From positions 248,001-312,000 of the forward strand of contig VGFK01000003.1 of the NCBI GenBank assembly GCA_016868895.1: a stretch of 64,000 bases of DNA. Direction: 5' to 3'. Positions 26,218 to 35,769 of this stretch are shown piece after piece. Numbering within the stretch: position 1 is the stretch's first letter; each line of letters starts with the position of its first letter. Under the pieces are notes generated by a model. The model saw only the letters and a program-made list of their open reading frames with translations. It was not told the DNA's origin and did no database searches. The DNA comes from Bacteroidota bacterium. Its GTDB lineage: Bacteria > Bacteroidota > Bacteroidia > Chitinophagales > Chitinophagaceae. The position numbers were made by a program, and so were the translations under genes.

Positions 26218-26573
26218 CCAGTCGACAACATCACCAGGGTACAGGCTTCCATGCACACAATGCCCTGTTCAGCAGCCTTTTTCATAAAAGCAGGGTTCTC
26301 GGCACCCGGATTAAAGATGATCCTTCGTGGATGAAGGGAGAGCATATAGTCCTCATAGGCAGTTTGCCGATTGGTATTGAGGTAGAGCGTGACCGTATCA
26401 ATATCGGAAAACGGTTCAGGGGAATCGATGACGTTCACAGTCCCGATAGAAAAGGGTTCGCGCCCGATGGCAACCGCTTCATGTCCTGCTGCGGTAAGCC
26501 GCACCACTGCAAGATGGCTGTATTGTGTGGGATTGGATGATGCGCCGAGGACCAACGTTTTTTTTCCGGACAT
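26208..26573 (-). CDS. CoA-binding domain protein (CoA_binding_2 family)
   Basis: This is a small Rossmann-fold protein of 121 residues with the N-terminal TLVLGASSNPTQYSHLAV and a central IIFNPGAENP motif, as in the CoA_binding_2 family related to the N-terminal domain of succinyl-CoA synthetase alpha. Members bind CoA or nucleotides; the specific role is unknown. I chose the ATG at 26573, whose first base pairs with the aceF stop as TGATG. A longer in-frame start would lie inside aceF. It is likely translationally coupled to aceF and followed by the repeat-rich spacer. Confidence 0.82.
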   Translation of the reverse strand: MSGKKTLVLGASSNPTQYSHLAVVRLTAAGHEAVAIGREPFSIGTVNVIDSPEPFSDIDTVTLYLNTNRQTAYEDYMLSLHPRRIIFNPGAENPAFMKKAAEQGIVCMEACTLVMLSTGVF

Positions 26574-28195
26574 CAGACGAGCATGGTAACGGGGTTCTCC
26601 ATGTATTTTTTCAGGGTCTGCAAAAATGCGGCACCAACGGCACCGTCCACGCTGCGGTGATCGCAACTCAAGGTTACCTTCATCATGTTGGTGACACCGA
26701 ACCCATCGTTTTTGCGTACCACTACTTCTTTGATTTTTCCAACGGCCAAAATGCAGCTGTCGGGCGGATTGATGATTGCAGTGAATTCATCAATGTCCAT
26801 CATTCCTAAATTGGAAATCGTAAATGTATTGCCGGAGAATTCTTGTGGTTGAATTTTTTTATTGCGCGCTTTATCGTACAACTCTTTCGCATCGGCTGCA
26901 ATTTGAGCAAGCGACTTCTGATCGGCAAAGCGCACGACTGGAACGATCAGCCCTTCGGGCAATGCAATCGCCGATCCAATGTGTACGTGTTCATAGGTGC
27001 GAATGAATTCACCCATCCAGCTGCTGTTTACTGCTGGGTGCTTGCGCAGGGACAACGCAGCAGCTTTGATCATCATGTCCTGAAACGAAATCTTCACCGG
27101 ACTCACTTCATTGAGTTGGGCTCGGGCACTCATGGCATTGTCCATGCAAATTTCCATTCCCAAATAGAAATGAGGAGCAGTGAACATGCTTTCTCCCAAT
27201 CTCCGAGCAATGGTCTTCCGCATGGAGGTGAGCGGGGTATCCACAAATCCTTCTTTGCCTGCTACAAATTGCGGAGCAGCGGCAACTGTGTGTGATGCTG
27301 AACCAGGAGCATAATCGTCGATGTCCTTTTTAATGATTCTTCCACCATCGCCGGATCCGCTTACGCTTCCCAGATCAATGCCTTTCACCTTGGCCAACAT
27401 TTTTGCAAGGGGAGAGGCTTTTACCCGACCATTTGCATCCTGTGCTTCAGGTGAAGCGGTTGGCGCAGGTGTGTTTACAACAGCAGGTGCAGCTGGAGCA
27501 ACATGGGGAGTCGCAGGTGCCGGAGCAACGGGTGCTGCCGGAACAGCTGTAACCGAATGCAGGAGTCCTGAAACATCAGTACCCGCTTTACCAATGATGG
27601 CGATCACATCGTTGACGTTTGCCGATTCCCCTTCTTTCACGCCAACATATAATAATGTTCCCTCTGCATAGCCCACTACTTCCATGGTTGCTTTATCGGT
27701 TTCCACATCCGCCAGGTTGTCGTCGCTTTTGACAGCGTCTCCAACTTTTTTGTTCCACTGCACAATCTTGCCACTGGTCATCGTATCGCTGAGCAACGGC
27801 ATGCGGATGACCGTAACGCCCAATTGTTCAGCAGTAACCGTGGGGGCAGCCGCAGCTGCTGCAAAGGAGGGAGCTGGTGTTGGTGCAGGAGCAGGTGTAG
27901 GAACTGCAGCTGCAGAGGATGCAGCTGCCGGTTGTATGAGGGATTGAATGTCTTCACCTTGTTTGCCCACAATGGCAATGATATCGTTCACTTTAGCAGC
28001 TTCGCCTTCTTTGCACCCAATATAGAGCAGGGTGCCATCGGCATACCCCACTACTTCCATAGTGGCTTTATCGGTCTCCACATCTGCGAGAACATCGTCG
28101 CTCTTCACGGAATCGCCTACATTCTTGTTCCATTTCACGACTTTTCCCTCTGTCATGGTATCGCTGAGAAGTGGCATTCTGATGACCTCTGCCAT
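26573..28195 (-). CDS. aceF: Pyruvate dehydrogenase complex E2 (dihydrolipoamide acetyltransferase) with two lipoyl domains
   Basis: E2 transfers acetyl groups from lipoyl-lysine to CoA and forms the core of the PDH complex. The 540-residue protein has two lipoyl domains (each with VETDKATMEVVGYA around the modified lysine, near residues 42 and 165) joined by Ala/Pro-rich linkers, a peripheral subunit-binding domain (KASPLAKMLAKVKGIDL), and the catalytic domain ending with SCDHRSVDGAVGA, which holds the active-site His and Asp. No E1 or E3 gene is adjacent. A 2-oxoglutarate or branched-chain E2 is possible, but two lipoyl domains and this catalytic core favour PDH. Confidence 0.9.
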   Translation of the reverse strand: MAEVIRMPLLSDTMTEGKVVKWNKNVGDSVKSDDVLADVETDKATMEVVGYADGTLLYIGCKEGEAAKVNDIIAIVGKQGEDIQSLIQPAAASSAAAVPTPAPAPTPAPSFAAAAAAPTVTAEQLGVTVIRMPLLSDTMTSGKIVQWNKKVGDAVKSDDNLADVETDKATMEVVGYAEGTLLYVGVKEGESANVNDVIAIIGKAGTDVSGLLHSVTAVPAAPVAPAPATPHVAPAAPAVVNTPAPTASPEAQDANGRVKASPLAKMLAKVKGIDLGSVSGSGDGGRIIKKDIDDYAPGSASHTVAAAPQFVAGKEGFVDTPLTSMRKTIARRLGESMFTAPHFYLGMEICMDNAMSARAQLNEVSPVKISFQDMMIKAAALSLRKHPAVNSSWMGEFIRTYEHVHIGSAIALPEGLIVPVVRFADQKSLAQIAADAKELYDKARNKKIQPQEFSGNTFTISNLGMMDIDEFTAIINPPDSCILAVGKIKEVVVRKNDGFGVTNMMKVTLSCDHRSVDGAVGAAFLQTLKKYMENPVTMLV

Positions 28196-28233
28196 AGCAC
28201 TGTTGCGTTTTAGTTGGTGATGATTTGGAAGGC

Positions 28234-28263
28234 CGAAATTACGCCAAAATGGGCAAGTTCAAA
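28234..28263 (-). promoter_or_regulatory. Promoter of aceF: TTTG-N18-TAATTTCG
   Basis: On the minus strand TTTG (28263-28260) is followed after 18 nt by TAATTTCG (28241-28234), a one-mismatch -7 box with good -33 spacing. The aceF ATG lies 38 nt further on. Confidence 0.4.
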
Positions 28264-28288
28264 TCTGATGTGGAAAGTTTATGAGGGC

Positions 28289-30028
28289 TCAGTAATCCAG
28301 GTCCAGGTTCAGTCGTTCTTTCAATTCGTTTACGATAGGATACTTGCCGACCAGTCGGATGAACTGGTCCTTTTTTGAAAGCACCTGTTCTTTGACAGGT
28401 GCAGCCTCGTCTGCCTGGGGATCCAGCTGCAGGCTGATTTGGATCTTGGGATTGTTGAACCATTCTTGCAGGTGAAGGGTGAGTCCCGTTTTTTCAGCTT
28501 CAATAAACTGCAGTTGAACGCGGTTGTCGGCCATTACTTCCAATACATGTTCCTCAGTGATATTCACCCGGGCATCTTTGAGGTTGTGATGACTGGTGAC
28601 CTGATTATTCGCTGTGAGCCGTTCCAGGTATGCCGACCAGGCTTCTTTAACCGGTTCAGCCGAAAGCGGAAGAACGGTGGCAACCTCTTTTTTCCGGTTT
28701 TGGATCTGGTCGCGGATTTTCTTGAGGGCGCCTATGCCTGCTGCAGGAGGAATGGGACGATCGGGTTCTGCAGGGGCTGACGGTTGATGGTTGACTGGGG
28801 TGGGAGCTGGAGGAGTGGCCGGGGGTACAGCCGGTTGGGGGTGTGGACGAAAACCTATGGCACGAAATGCCACAGGTTTCATCTCATCCAGTCGTTTTTT
28901 TTTTGAACCGCTTTCTTCAGCCACCAGGGTAACCGCTTGCTGCAAGTAGTTCAACTTGATGAGATGAAATTCAACGTGCAGTTTTTTGTTTCGTGCCGAC
29001 TTATATCCAATCTCTGCCTCATTCAGTATGCTCAGTGCACCAATGACATAAGCAGTGGAAAGTGAACGAGCGGCTTCCATGTATCTGGTTCTGAATCCAT
29101 CCATCACCTGCAGCAGTGGAACGGATCGTTCATCTTTGCTGACCAGTAGATTTCTGAAAAATTCACTGAGCGATCCGAGCAGCATATCTCCTTCAAATCC
29201 CTTTGTATCGATTTCATCAACAAGCGACAGCACGGAAGGAAGATCTTCCTGTATCAACATATCGAGCAAACGAAAGAAATAATCTTCATCCAAAGCATTG
29301 AGGTGTTCAAGCGTGTTGGAATACGTGAGGTTTGAATGGGTGAAGCTTACAATTTTATCCAGAATGCTCAAGGCGTCCCGCATGCATCCATCGCATTTTT
29401 GTGCAATGATTTGCAATGCTTCCGGCTCTGCCTGGATGCCTTCTTTTTGCGCAATTTCTTGCAGGTGTGCCACCACAGCAGCTGGGGTGATGCGCTTGAA
29501 ATCAAATATCTGACAACGGGAAAGAATGGTCGGAAGAATTTTATGTTTTTCAGTGGTAGCCAAAATGAAAATGGCATGTGCAGGGGGTTCTTCCAATGTT
29601 TTTAAAAATGCATTGAATGCAGATGCGCTGAGCATGTGGACCTCATCGATGATATACACTTTATAGCGGCCGGACTGCGGTGCAAACCGAACCTGCTCGA
29701 TCAGCTCCCGTATATCGTCGACGGAATTATTGCTCGCGGCATCCAACTCGTGTACATTGAATGTAGATCCGCTTTCAAACGAAACACAGGAACTGCAGGT
29801 GTCGCAGGCCTCACCTTCTGGCGTAATGTGTTCGCAGTTGATTGTTTTGGCAAGGATGCGCGCACACGTTGTTTTGCCTACGCCCCGTGGACCGCAAAAC
29901 AAAAAGGCATGTGCCAGGTGTTGTTGCAGGATTGCATTCTTGAGGGTGGTCGTGATGTGTGATTGTCCCACCACACTTGAAAAGTGCTGCGGCCTGTATT
30001 TGCGGGCGGAGACAACAAAATTTTCCAT
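28289..30028 (-). CDS. dnaX: DNA polymerase III subunit gamma/tau DnaX
   Basis: DnaX is the ATPase of the clamp loader; full-length tau also tethers polymerase cores and the helicase. The 579-residue protein has Walker A in FCGPRGVGKTTCARI (about residues 41-55), a zinc module with CDTCSSC, Walker B and the DEVHML box, and the sensor SRCQIFDFKR. The collar domain ends near residue 370, followed by a Pro/Ala-rich linker and the tau-specific C-terminal domain. Exactly at the collar-linker boundary the coding strand has ten consecutive A (codons 375-378) and a downstream stem-loop, so a shortened gamma form of about 381 residues is predicted. It is divergent from glpK. Confidence 0.96.
   Translation of the reverse strand: MENFVVSARKYRPQHFSSVVGQSHITTTLKNAILQQHLAHAFLFCGPRGVGKTTCARILAKTINCEHITPEGEACDTCSSCVSFESGSTFNVHELDAASNNSVDDIRELIEQVRFAPQSGRYKVYIIDEVHMLSASAFNAFLKTLEEPPAHAIFILATTEKHKILPTILSRCQIFDFKRITPAAVVAHLQEIAQKEGIQAEPEALQIIAQKCDGCMRDALSILDKIVSFTHSNLTYSNTLEHLNALDEDYFFRLLDMLIQEDLPSVLSLVDEIDTKGFEGDMLLGSLSEFFRNLLVSKDERSVPLLQVMDGFRTRYMEAARSLSTAYVIGALSILNEAEIGYKSARNKKLHVEFHLIKLNYLQQAVTLVAEESGSKKKRLDEMKPVAFRAIGFRPHPQPAVPPATPPAPTPVNHQPSAPAEPDRPIPPAAGIGALKKIRDQIQNRKKEVATVLPLSAEPVKEAWSAYLERLTANNQVTSHHNLKDARVNITEEHVLEVMADNRVQLQFIEAEKTGLTLHLQEWFNNPKIQISLQLDPQADEAAPVKEQVLSKKDQFIRLVGKYPIVNELKERLNLDLDY
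28851..28904 (-). promoter_or_regulatory. Predicted dnaX frameshift/slippage signal: A10 run plus stem-loop
   Basis: The coding strand reads TCA followed by nine more A (positions 28904-28895), giving S-K-K-K in frame. A -1 slip, or one extra A in the mRNA, gives T-T-G then TGA (28886-28884). A +1 slip or one A fewer stops at TGA (28881-28879). Fifteen nucleotides further on, 28879-28868 pairs perfectly (one G-U) with 28862-28851 around the loop UUUCG, 12 pairs in all, followed by U. This is the arrangement of known dnaX recoding sites. Confidence 0.7.
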
Positions 30029-30030
30029 TC

Positions 30031-30059
30031 TTGCGCAAGATAAGAAAGGTTTAACTTAG
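30031..30059 (+). promoter_or_regulatory. Possible glpK promoter TTG-N18-TAACTTAG
   Basis: TTG at 30031-30033 and TAACTTAG at 30052-30059 (one mismatch to TAnnTTTG) are spaced by 18 nt. The -33 element lies in a perfect 10-bp palindrome CTTGCGCAAG (30030-30039), which also abuts the dnaX start and could be an operator. Confidence 0.35.
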
Positions 30060-30093
30060 ATGCTCATCCACCAACGCATACAACTACTCGGAT

Positions 30094-31581
30094 ATGAGGT
30101 ACATCTTATCGATGGATCAGGGAACCACCAGTTCGCGGGCGATCTTATTTGATATCAGTGGCTCCATTGCTGCTGTTGCACAAAAAGAATTTAAGCAAAT
30201 TTTTCCAGAATCAGGCTGGGTAGAACACGATCCGATGGAGATTTGGGTCAGCCAGGCAGCCGTCGCTAAAGAGGCCATGCTCAAGCTGGGAATCAAGTCT
30301 GATCAGGTGCATGCGATAGGCATCACCAATCAGCGGGAAACCACCATTGTGTGGGATAAGCAAACCGGCGAGCCAGTATACAACGCAATCGTGTGGCAGG
30401 ATCGGCGCACGGCTTCTTACTGCGATGCACTCAAGCAGGAGGGGAAGGCCAGCATGATCCACGAAAAAACCGGATTGGTGGTCGATGCCTATTTTTCTGG
30501 AACCAAGTTGCGGTGGATACTGGAACATGTTCCGGGGGTGCGGGCTCGTGCGGAAAAAGGACAATTGGCATTTGGAACAGTTGATAGTTGGTTGTTGTGG
30601 AAGCTGACCGAAGGCAAAGTGCATGCTACGGATGTGAGCAATGCGTCGCGGACCATGCTGTTCAACCTGCATACGCTGGACTGGGACGATGAATTGCTGC
30701 AGTTGATGAACATCCCCCGTTCCATGATGCCCAAAGTGAAAAGCAACAGTGAAGTATATGGGTATGCTGCAGCAATTGGCATGCCCAATGTACCCGTTGC
30801 CGGGATGGCCGGTGATCAGCAGTCGGCTTTATTTGGACAAATGTGCACTTCGGAAGGGATGGTGAAGAATACTTATGGAACCGGCTGCTTCATGCTCATG
30901 AACACCGGTACACGCATCGTTGCTTCAAAAAATAATCTCCTCACTACTGTTGCCTGGCAACTCAACGGCATTACCCACTATGCATTGGAGGGAAGTGTTT
31001 TCATCGCCGGAGCTGCTGTTCAGTGGTTGAGGGATGGATTGAAAATCATTCTCAGTTCAGGCGAGGTGCAGACGCTTGCCACTGCTGTAGCCGACAACGG
31101 AGGGGTGGTGGTGGTACCTGCATTTTCCGGACTGGGTGCACCGTACTGGAATCCCTATGCTCGCGGAGCTATTTTTGGAATCAGTCGCGGCACCACCGAT
31201 GCACATATTGCGCGAGCAACGTTGGAAAGCATTGCGCTGCAAACACACGATGTGGTGAAGTCGATGGAATCCGATGCCGGTGTTCCCATTGCTGAATTGC
31301 GCGTGGATGGGGGAGCGACGGTCAACGATCTGATGATGCAGTTCCAGTCCGATATTCTGGGGGTAAACGTGTTGCGACCGGAAGTCATTGAGACCACCGC
31401 GTTGGGGGCAGCCTATCTGGCGGGACTCGCAACCGGTTATTGGTCGAGCACCACTGAAATTGCATCCCAATGGAAAGTATCCGGATCATTTCAGCCGGCA
31501 ATGGATGAAGAACACAAGCAAGCCTTCATCCGAGAATGGAAACGAGCGGTTCAATCGGTATTGAGTTGGTCAAATGCATAG
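30094..31581 (+). CDS. glpK: Glycerol kinase
   Basis: GlpK phosphorylates glycerol to sn-glycerol 3-phosphate, trapping it in the cytoplasm. The 495-residue FGGY-family protein opens with [15 protein letters not shown] and has [15 protein letters not shown], the ATP/glycerol-binding [13 protein letters not shown] and the C-terminal [17 protein letters not shown]. Length and motifs are complete. It is the first gene of glpK-glpD-glpF, with glpD starting 9 bp after its stop, so the operon supplies uptake, phosphorylation and oxidation. Confidence 0.97.
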   Translation: MRYILSMDQGTTSSRAILFDISGSIAAVAQKEFKQIFPESGWVEHDPMEIWVSQAAVAKEAMLKLGIKSDQVHAIGITNQRETTIVWDKQTGEPVYNAIVWQDRRTASYCDALKQEGKASMIHEKTGLVVDAYFSGTKLRWILEHVPGVRARAEKGQLAFGTVDSWLLWKLTEGKVHATDVSNASRTMLFNLHTLDWDDELLQLMNIPRSMMPKVKSNSEVYGYAAAIGMPNVPVAGMAGDQQSALFGQMCTSEGMVKNTYGTGCFMLMNTGTRIVASKNNLLTTVAWQLNGITHYALEGSVFIAGAAVQWLRDGLKIILSSGEVQTLATAVADNGGVVVVPAFSGLGAPYWNPYARGAIFGISRGTTDAHIARATLESIALQTHDVVKSMESDAGVPIAELRVDGGATVNDLMMQFQSDILGVNVLRPEVIETTALGAAYLAGLATGYWSSTTEIASQWKVSGSFQPAMDEEHKQAFIREWKRAVQSVLSWSNA

Positions 31582-31590
31582 TGAATTGGC

Positions 31591-33159
31591 GTGAACAGAT
31601 TGAAAGCCATACAGGCAGTGCGCGAAACAACGGTGTGGGACCTGATCGTGATTGGAGGAGGTGCTACGGGATTGGGTATTGCCGTAGATGCCAGTCAACG
31701 CGGCTACACAACATTGCTCCTCGAGAAAAATGATTTTGCAAAAGGCACATCGAGCCGCAGCACCAAGCTGGTTCACGGAGGTGTTCGTTACCTGGCACAA
31801 GGAAATATAAAACTGGTGGTGGATGCATTGCGGGAAAGGAGTTACCTGCTTTCCAACGCGCCACACCTCACCCGCATTCAGGATTTTATCATTCCCACGT
31901 ACAGTATATTTTATACCATTTTTTATGGTGTGGGACTCATGATCTATGATTTGCTTGCCGTACGCAGAAGCGTAGGTAAAACAAAATGGTTGAGTGCATC
32001 TGCAGTTCTTGCTGCGCTGCCTTCAATACGAAAACGGGGACTCAGCGGAGGTATTCGCTACAGCGATGGACAATTTGATGATGCGCGACTTGCGCTGGCG
32101 TTGGCGCTTACGGCCCATGATCACCAAGCAACGTTATTGAACTATACTGCGGTGACAGCCTTGATCAAAGAGCGCGGAAAAATTGTGGGAGTAGTGGCAG
32201 AAGAGGAATGGTCGGCCCTTCGTTTTGAAATCCGTGCAAAATCCGTCATCAACGCCACCGGCGTTTTTGTAGATGGCATTTTGGATATGGATGATCCAGC
32301 ATCGCCTGCCATGGTGATGCCTTCACAAGGCGTGCACCTGGTGATCGATAAAAAGTTTTTTCCTGGTACCCATGCCCTGATGATTCCTAAAACCCGAGAT
32401 GGTCGTGTGCTATTTGCACTTCCCTGGCACGATCGGGTAGTAGTGGGAACTACCGATACGCCGCTGGACAGCATGAGCGAGGATCCGGTTGCCCTGGAAG
32501 AAGAAATTGAATTCATCATCAGTCATTTCAACGACTACAACGAAAAACGCATCGATCGAAAAGATGTGCTTTCGGTGTATGCGGGACTGAGGCCGTTGGT
32601 GAAATCCACCAATGCCGATTCTACAGCTTTGGCCTCGCGGGATCATACAATACTAGTGTCGCCCAGTGGACTTGTAACCATTACTGGGGGGAAATGGACC
32701 ACCTATCGAAAAATGGCCAATGATGCGGTAAACAATGCTGCATTCATTTCCAAACTACCGGTTGTAAAAAGCGCCACCCGTTCACTGCGGTTGCATGGGT
32801 ATACACGAGAGGTAAAGTATGGAGATTTTCTCAGTGTCTATGGATCGGATGCGGCAGTAATCAAAGCGTGGATGAATGAGGACCCGATGCTGTCGGTCAA
32901 GGTACACCCCGATCATGAATACCGGCGAGCAGAAGTCGTGTGGTCGGTCAACATGGAAATGGCGATGACGGTAGAAGACATTCTTTCACGCAGGTGCCGC
33001 ATGCTCTTGCTGGATGCGCGTGCGGCCATAGAAGCCGCGCCCATTGTTGCGCGGATCATGGCCCCGTTGTTGGGAAAAGACAAAGAGTGGGAGGAGCAAC
33101 AGGTCCAGCAATTCAGGGAATTGGCTGCGCATTACCTCTTGCAGGAAGTCGGAGATTAG
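31591..33159 (+). CDS. glpD: Aerobic glycerol-3-phosphate dehydrogenase
   Basis: GlpD is an FAD-dependent membrane-associated enzyme that oxidises glycerol 3-phosphate to dihydroxyacetone phosphate and passes electrons to quinone. The 522-residue protein has the dinucleotide-binding motif VIGGGATGLGIAVDA, LEKNDFAKGTSSRSTKLVHGG split across the FAD-binding N-terminus, and the C-terminal GGKWTTYRKMA. I chose the GTG at 31591 because no ATG lies between it and the core. It is the second gene of the glycerol operon. Confidence 0.95.
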   Translation: MNRLKAIQAVRETTVWDLIVIGGGATGLGIAVDASQRGYTTLLLEKNDFAKGTSSRSTKLVHGGVRYLAQGNIKLVVDALRERSYLLSNAPHLTRIQDFIIPTYSIFYTIFYGVGLMIYDLLAVRRSVGKTKWLSASAVLAALPSIRKRGLSGGIRYSDGQFDDARLALALALTAHDHQATLLNYTAVTALIKERGKIVGVVAEEEWSALRFEIRAKSVINATGVFVDGILDMDDPASPAMVMPSQGVHLVIDKKFFPGTHALMIPKTRDGRVLFALPWHDRVVVGTTDTPLDSMSEDPVALEEEIEFIISHFNDYNEKRIDRKDVLSVYAGLRPLVKSTNADSTALASRDHTILVSPSGLVTITGGKWTTYRKMANDAVNNAAFISKLPVVKSATRSLRLHGYTREVKYGDFLSVYGSDAAVIKAWMNEDPMLSVKVHPDHEYRRAEVVWSVNMEMAMTVEDILSRRCRMLLLDARAAIEAAPIVARIMAPLLGKDKEWEEQQVQQFRELAAHYLLQEVGD

Positions 33160-33189
33160 TTTTTTGTATATTGTATAAAATTGCTCCAT

Positions 33190-33894
33190 ATGAATCCTTT
33201 TGTTTCCGAATTGATAGGAACTACCGTACTCATCACCCTTGGAACAGGCGTAGTAGCAAATGTGGCCTTGAATAAAACCAAGGGAAACAATGCTGGCCTG
33301 ATTGTGGTAGCATTTGGATGGGCCATTGCCGTGTTTGTAGGTGTATTCATTTCTGCAGAAGCAAGTGGTGCTCACCTCAACCCGGCGGTGACAGTGGGCT
33401 TGGCCGTTACCGGAAAATTTTCCTGGCAGGATGTACCGCTTTATGTCGCTGCGCAATTCTGCGGTGCCTTGATCGGTTCCTTACTTACGTTTTTAGCATA
33501 CAGTGATCATTTTGAAGCCACGGCTGATGCCGAAACCAAATTGGGGGTTTTTGCAACGGGTCCGGCTATTCATCGTCCCATTAATAATTTAATGACCGAG
33601 CTGATCGCTACGTTTGTCTTTATGCTGGCCATCCTGTTCATTCAAAAAGGGGAGCTGAAGCTCGGATCCCTTGATGCATTGCCGGTGGCGTTGCTGGTGC
33701 TGGGCATTGGGTTGTGCCTGGGTGGACCTACAGGGTATGCCATCAATCCTGCACGCGATTTGGGTCCCCGAATTGCGCATGCGTTGTTGCCTATTCCCGG
33801 CAAGGGCAGCAGCAACTGGGGATATGCCATCATCCCCGTTCTGGGTCCACTTCTCGGGGCGGTCTTGGCCGGGTTGTTGTTCATGCGGTTGTAG
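33190..33894 (+). CDS. glpF: Glycerol uptake facilitator (MIP/aquaglyceroporin family)
   Basis: This is a channel protein of 234 residues with six transmembrane helices and two NPA boxes, HLNPAVT near residue 65 and AINPARDLGPR near residue 185. The Asp following NPAR is typical of glycerol facilitators rather than water-specific aquaporins, and the glpK-glpD neighbourhood supports glycerol transport. I chose the ATG at 33190; a TTG three codons upstream is less likely. It closes the glycerol operon and has no evident terminator before atpD. Confidence 0.92.
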   Translation: MNPFVSELIGTTVLITLGTGVVANVALNKTKGNNAGLIVVAFGWAIAVFVGVFISAEASGAHLNPAVTVGLAVTGKFSWQDVPLYVAAQFCGALIGSLLTFLAYSDHFEATADAETKLGVFATGPAIHRPINNLMTELIATFVFMLAILFIQKGELKLGSLDALPVALLVLGIGLCLGGPTGYAINPARDLGPRIAHALLPIPGKGSSNWGYAIIPVLGPLLGAVLAGLLFMRL

Positions 33895-33931
33895 GCTCCC
33901 CGCCAGTAGAAAAATTTCTCCACCTGATTTT

Positions 33932-33959
33932 TTTGATCTCTTCATCCTGCTTACCTTTG
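33932..33959 (+). promoter_or_regulatory. Promoter of atpD: TTTG-N16-TACCTTTG
   Basis: An exact -7 box TACCTTTG (33952-33959) follows TTTG (33932-33935) with 16 nt between. The atpD ATG lies 38 nt downstream. Confidence 0.5.
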
Positions 33960-33985
33960 CGGCCTGAAACGAATAACAGCTTTAA

Positions 33986-35497
<1,512 letters not shown>

Positions 35498-35511
35498 TCA
35501 GCACAACCAGC

Positions 35512-35769
35512 ATGCACATAGAGATCTTGACCCCGGAGAAGAAATTATTTTCAGGCGATGCCTATGGTATCCAGTTGCCTGGCATCAGCGGTTCATTTGA
35601 GGTGTTGGAAAATCATGCTCCGTTGGTCAGTGCGCTGGGAAAGGGGAACGTAAAAATTTTACTCGACAAATCCGGTAAAGCAAGTAATTATTCCATTGTT
35701 GGTGGATTTGTCGAGGTGCTCAACAACCGTGTTTCGGTCCTGGTAGAAGGGGCTACTGAAACACTCTGA
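35512..35769 (+). CDS. atpC: ATP synthase F1 subunit epsilon (short form)
   Basis: This is the epsilon subunit of 85 residues, which connects the rotor to the catalytic head. Only the N-terminal beta-sandwich is present (IEILTPEKKLFSGDAYGIQLPG, GSFEVLENHAPLVSALG); the C-terminal two-helix inhibitory domain found in E. coli (about 50 residues) is missing, as in other Bacteroidota. Inhibition by that domain should therefore not occur. Its end overlaps the end of the convergent GH16 gene by 17 bp. Confidence 0.95.
   Translation: MHIEILTPEKKLFSGDAYGIQLPGISGSFEVLENHAPLVSALGKGNVKILLDKSGKASNYSIVGGFVEVLNNRVSVLVEGATETL

Noticed and set aside
27321-28213. Long open frames antisense to the aceF lipoyl and linker region, rich in Ser, Ala and Val
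   Set aside because: They mirror the Ala/Pro-rich repeats of the E2 protein on the other strand and have no family-like features.
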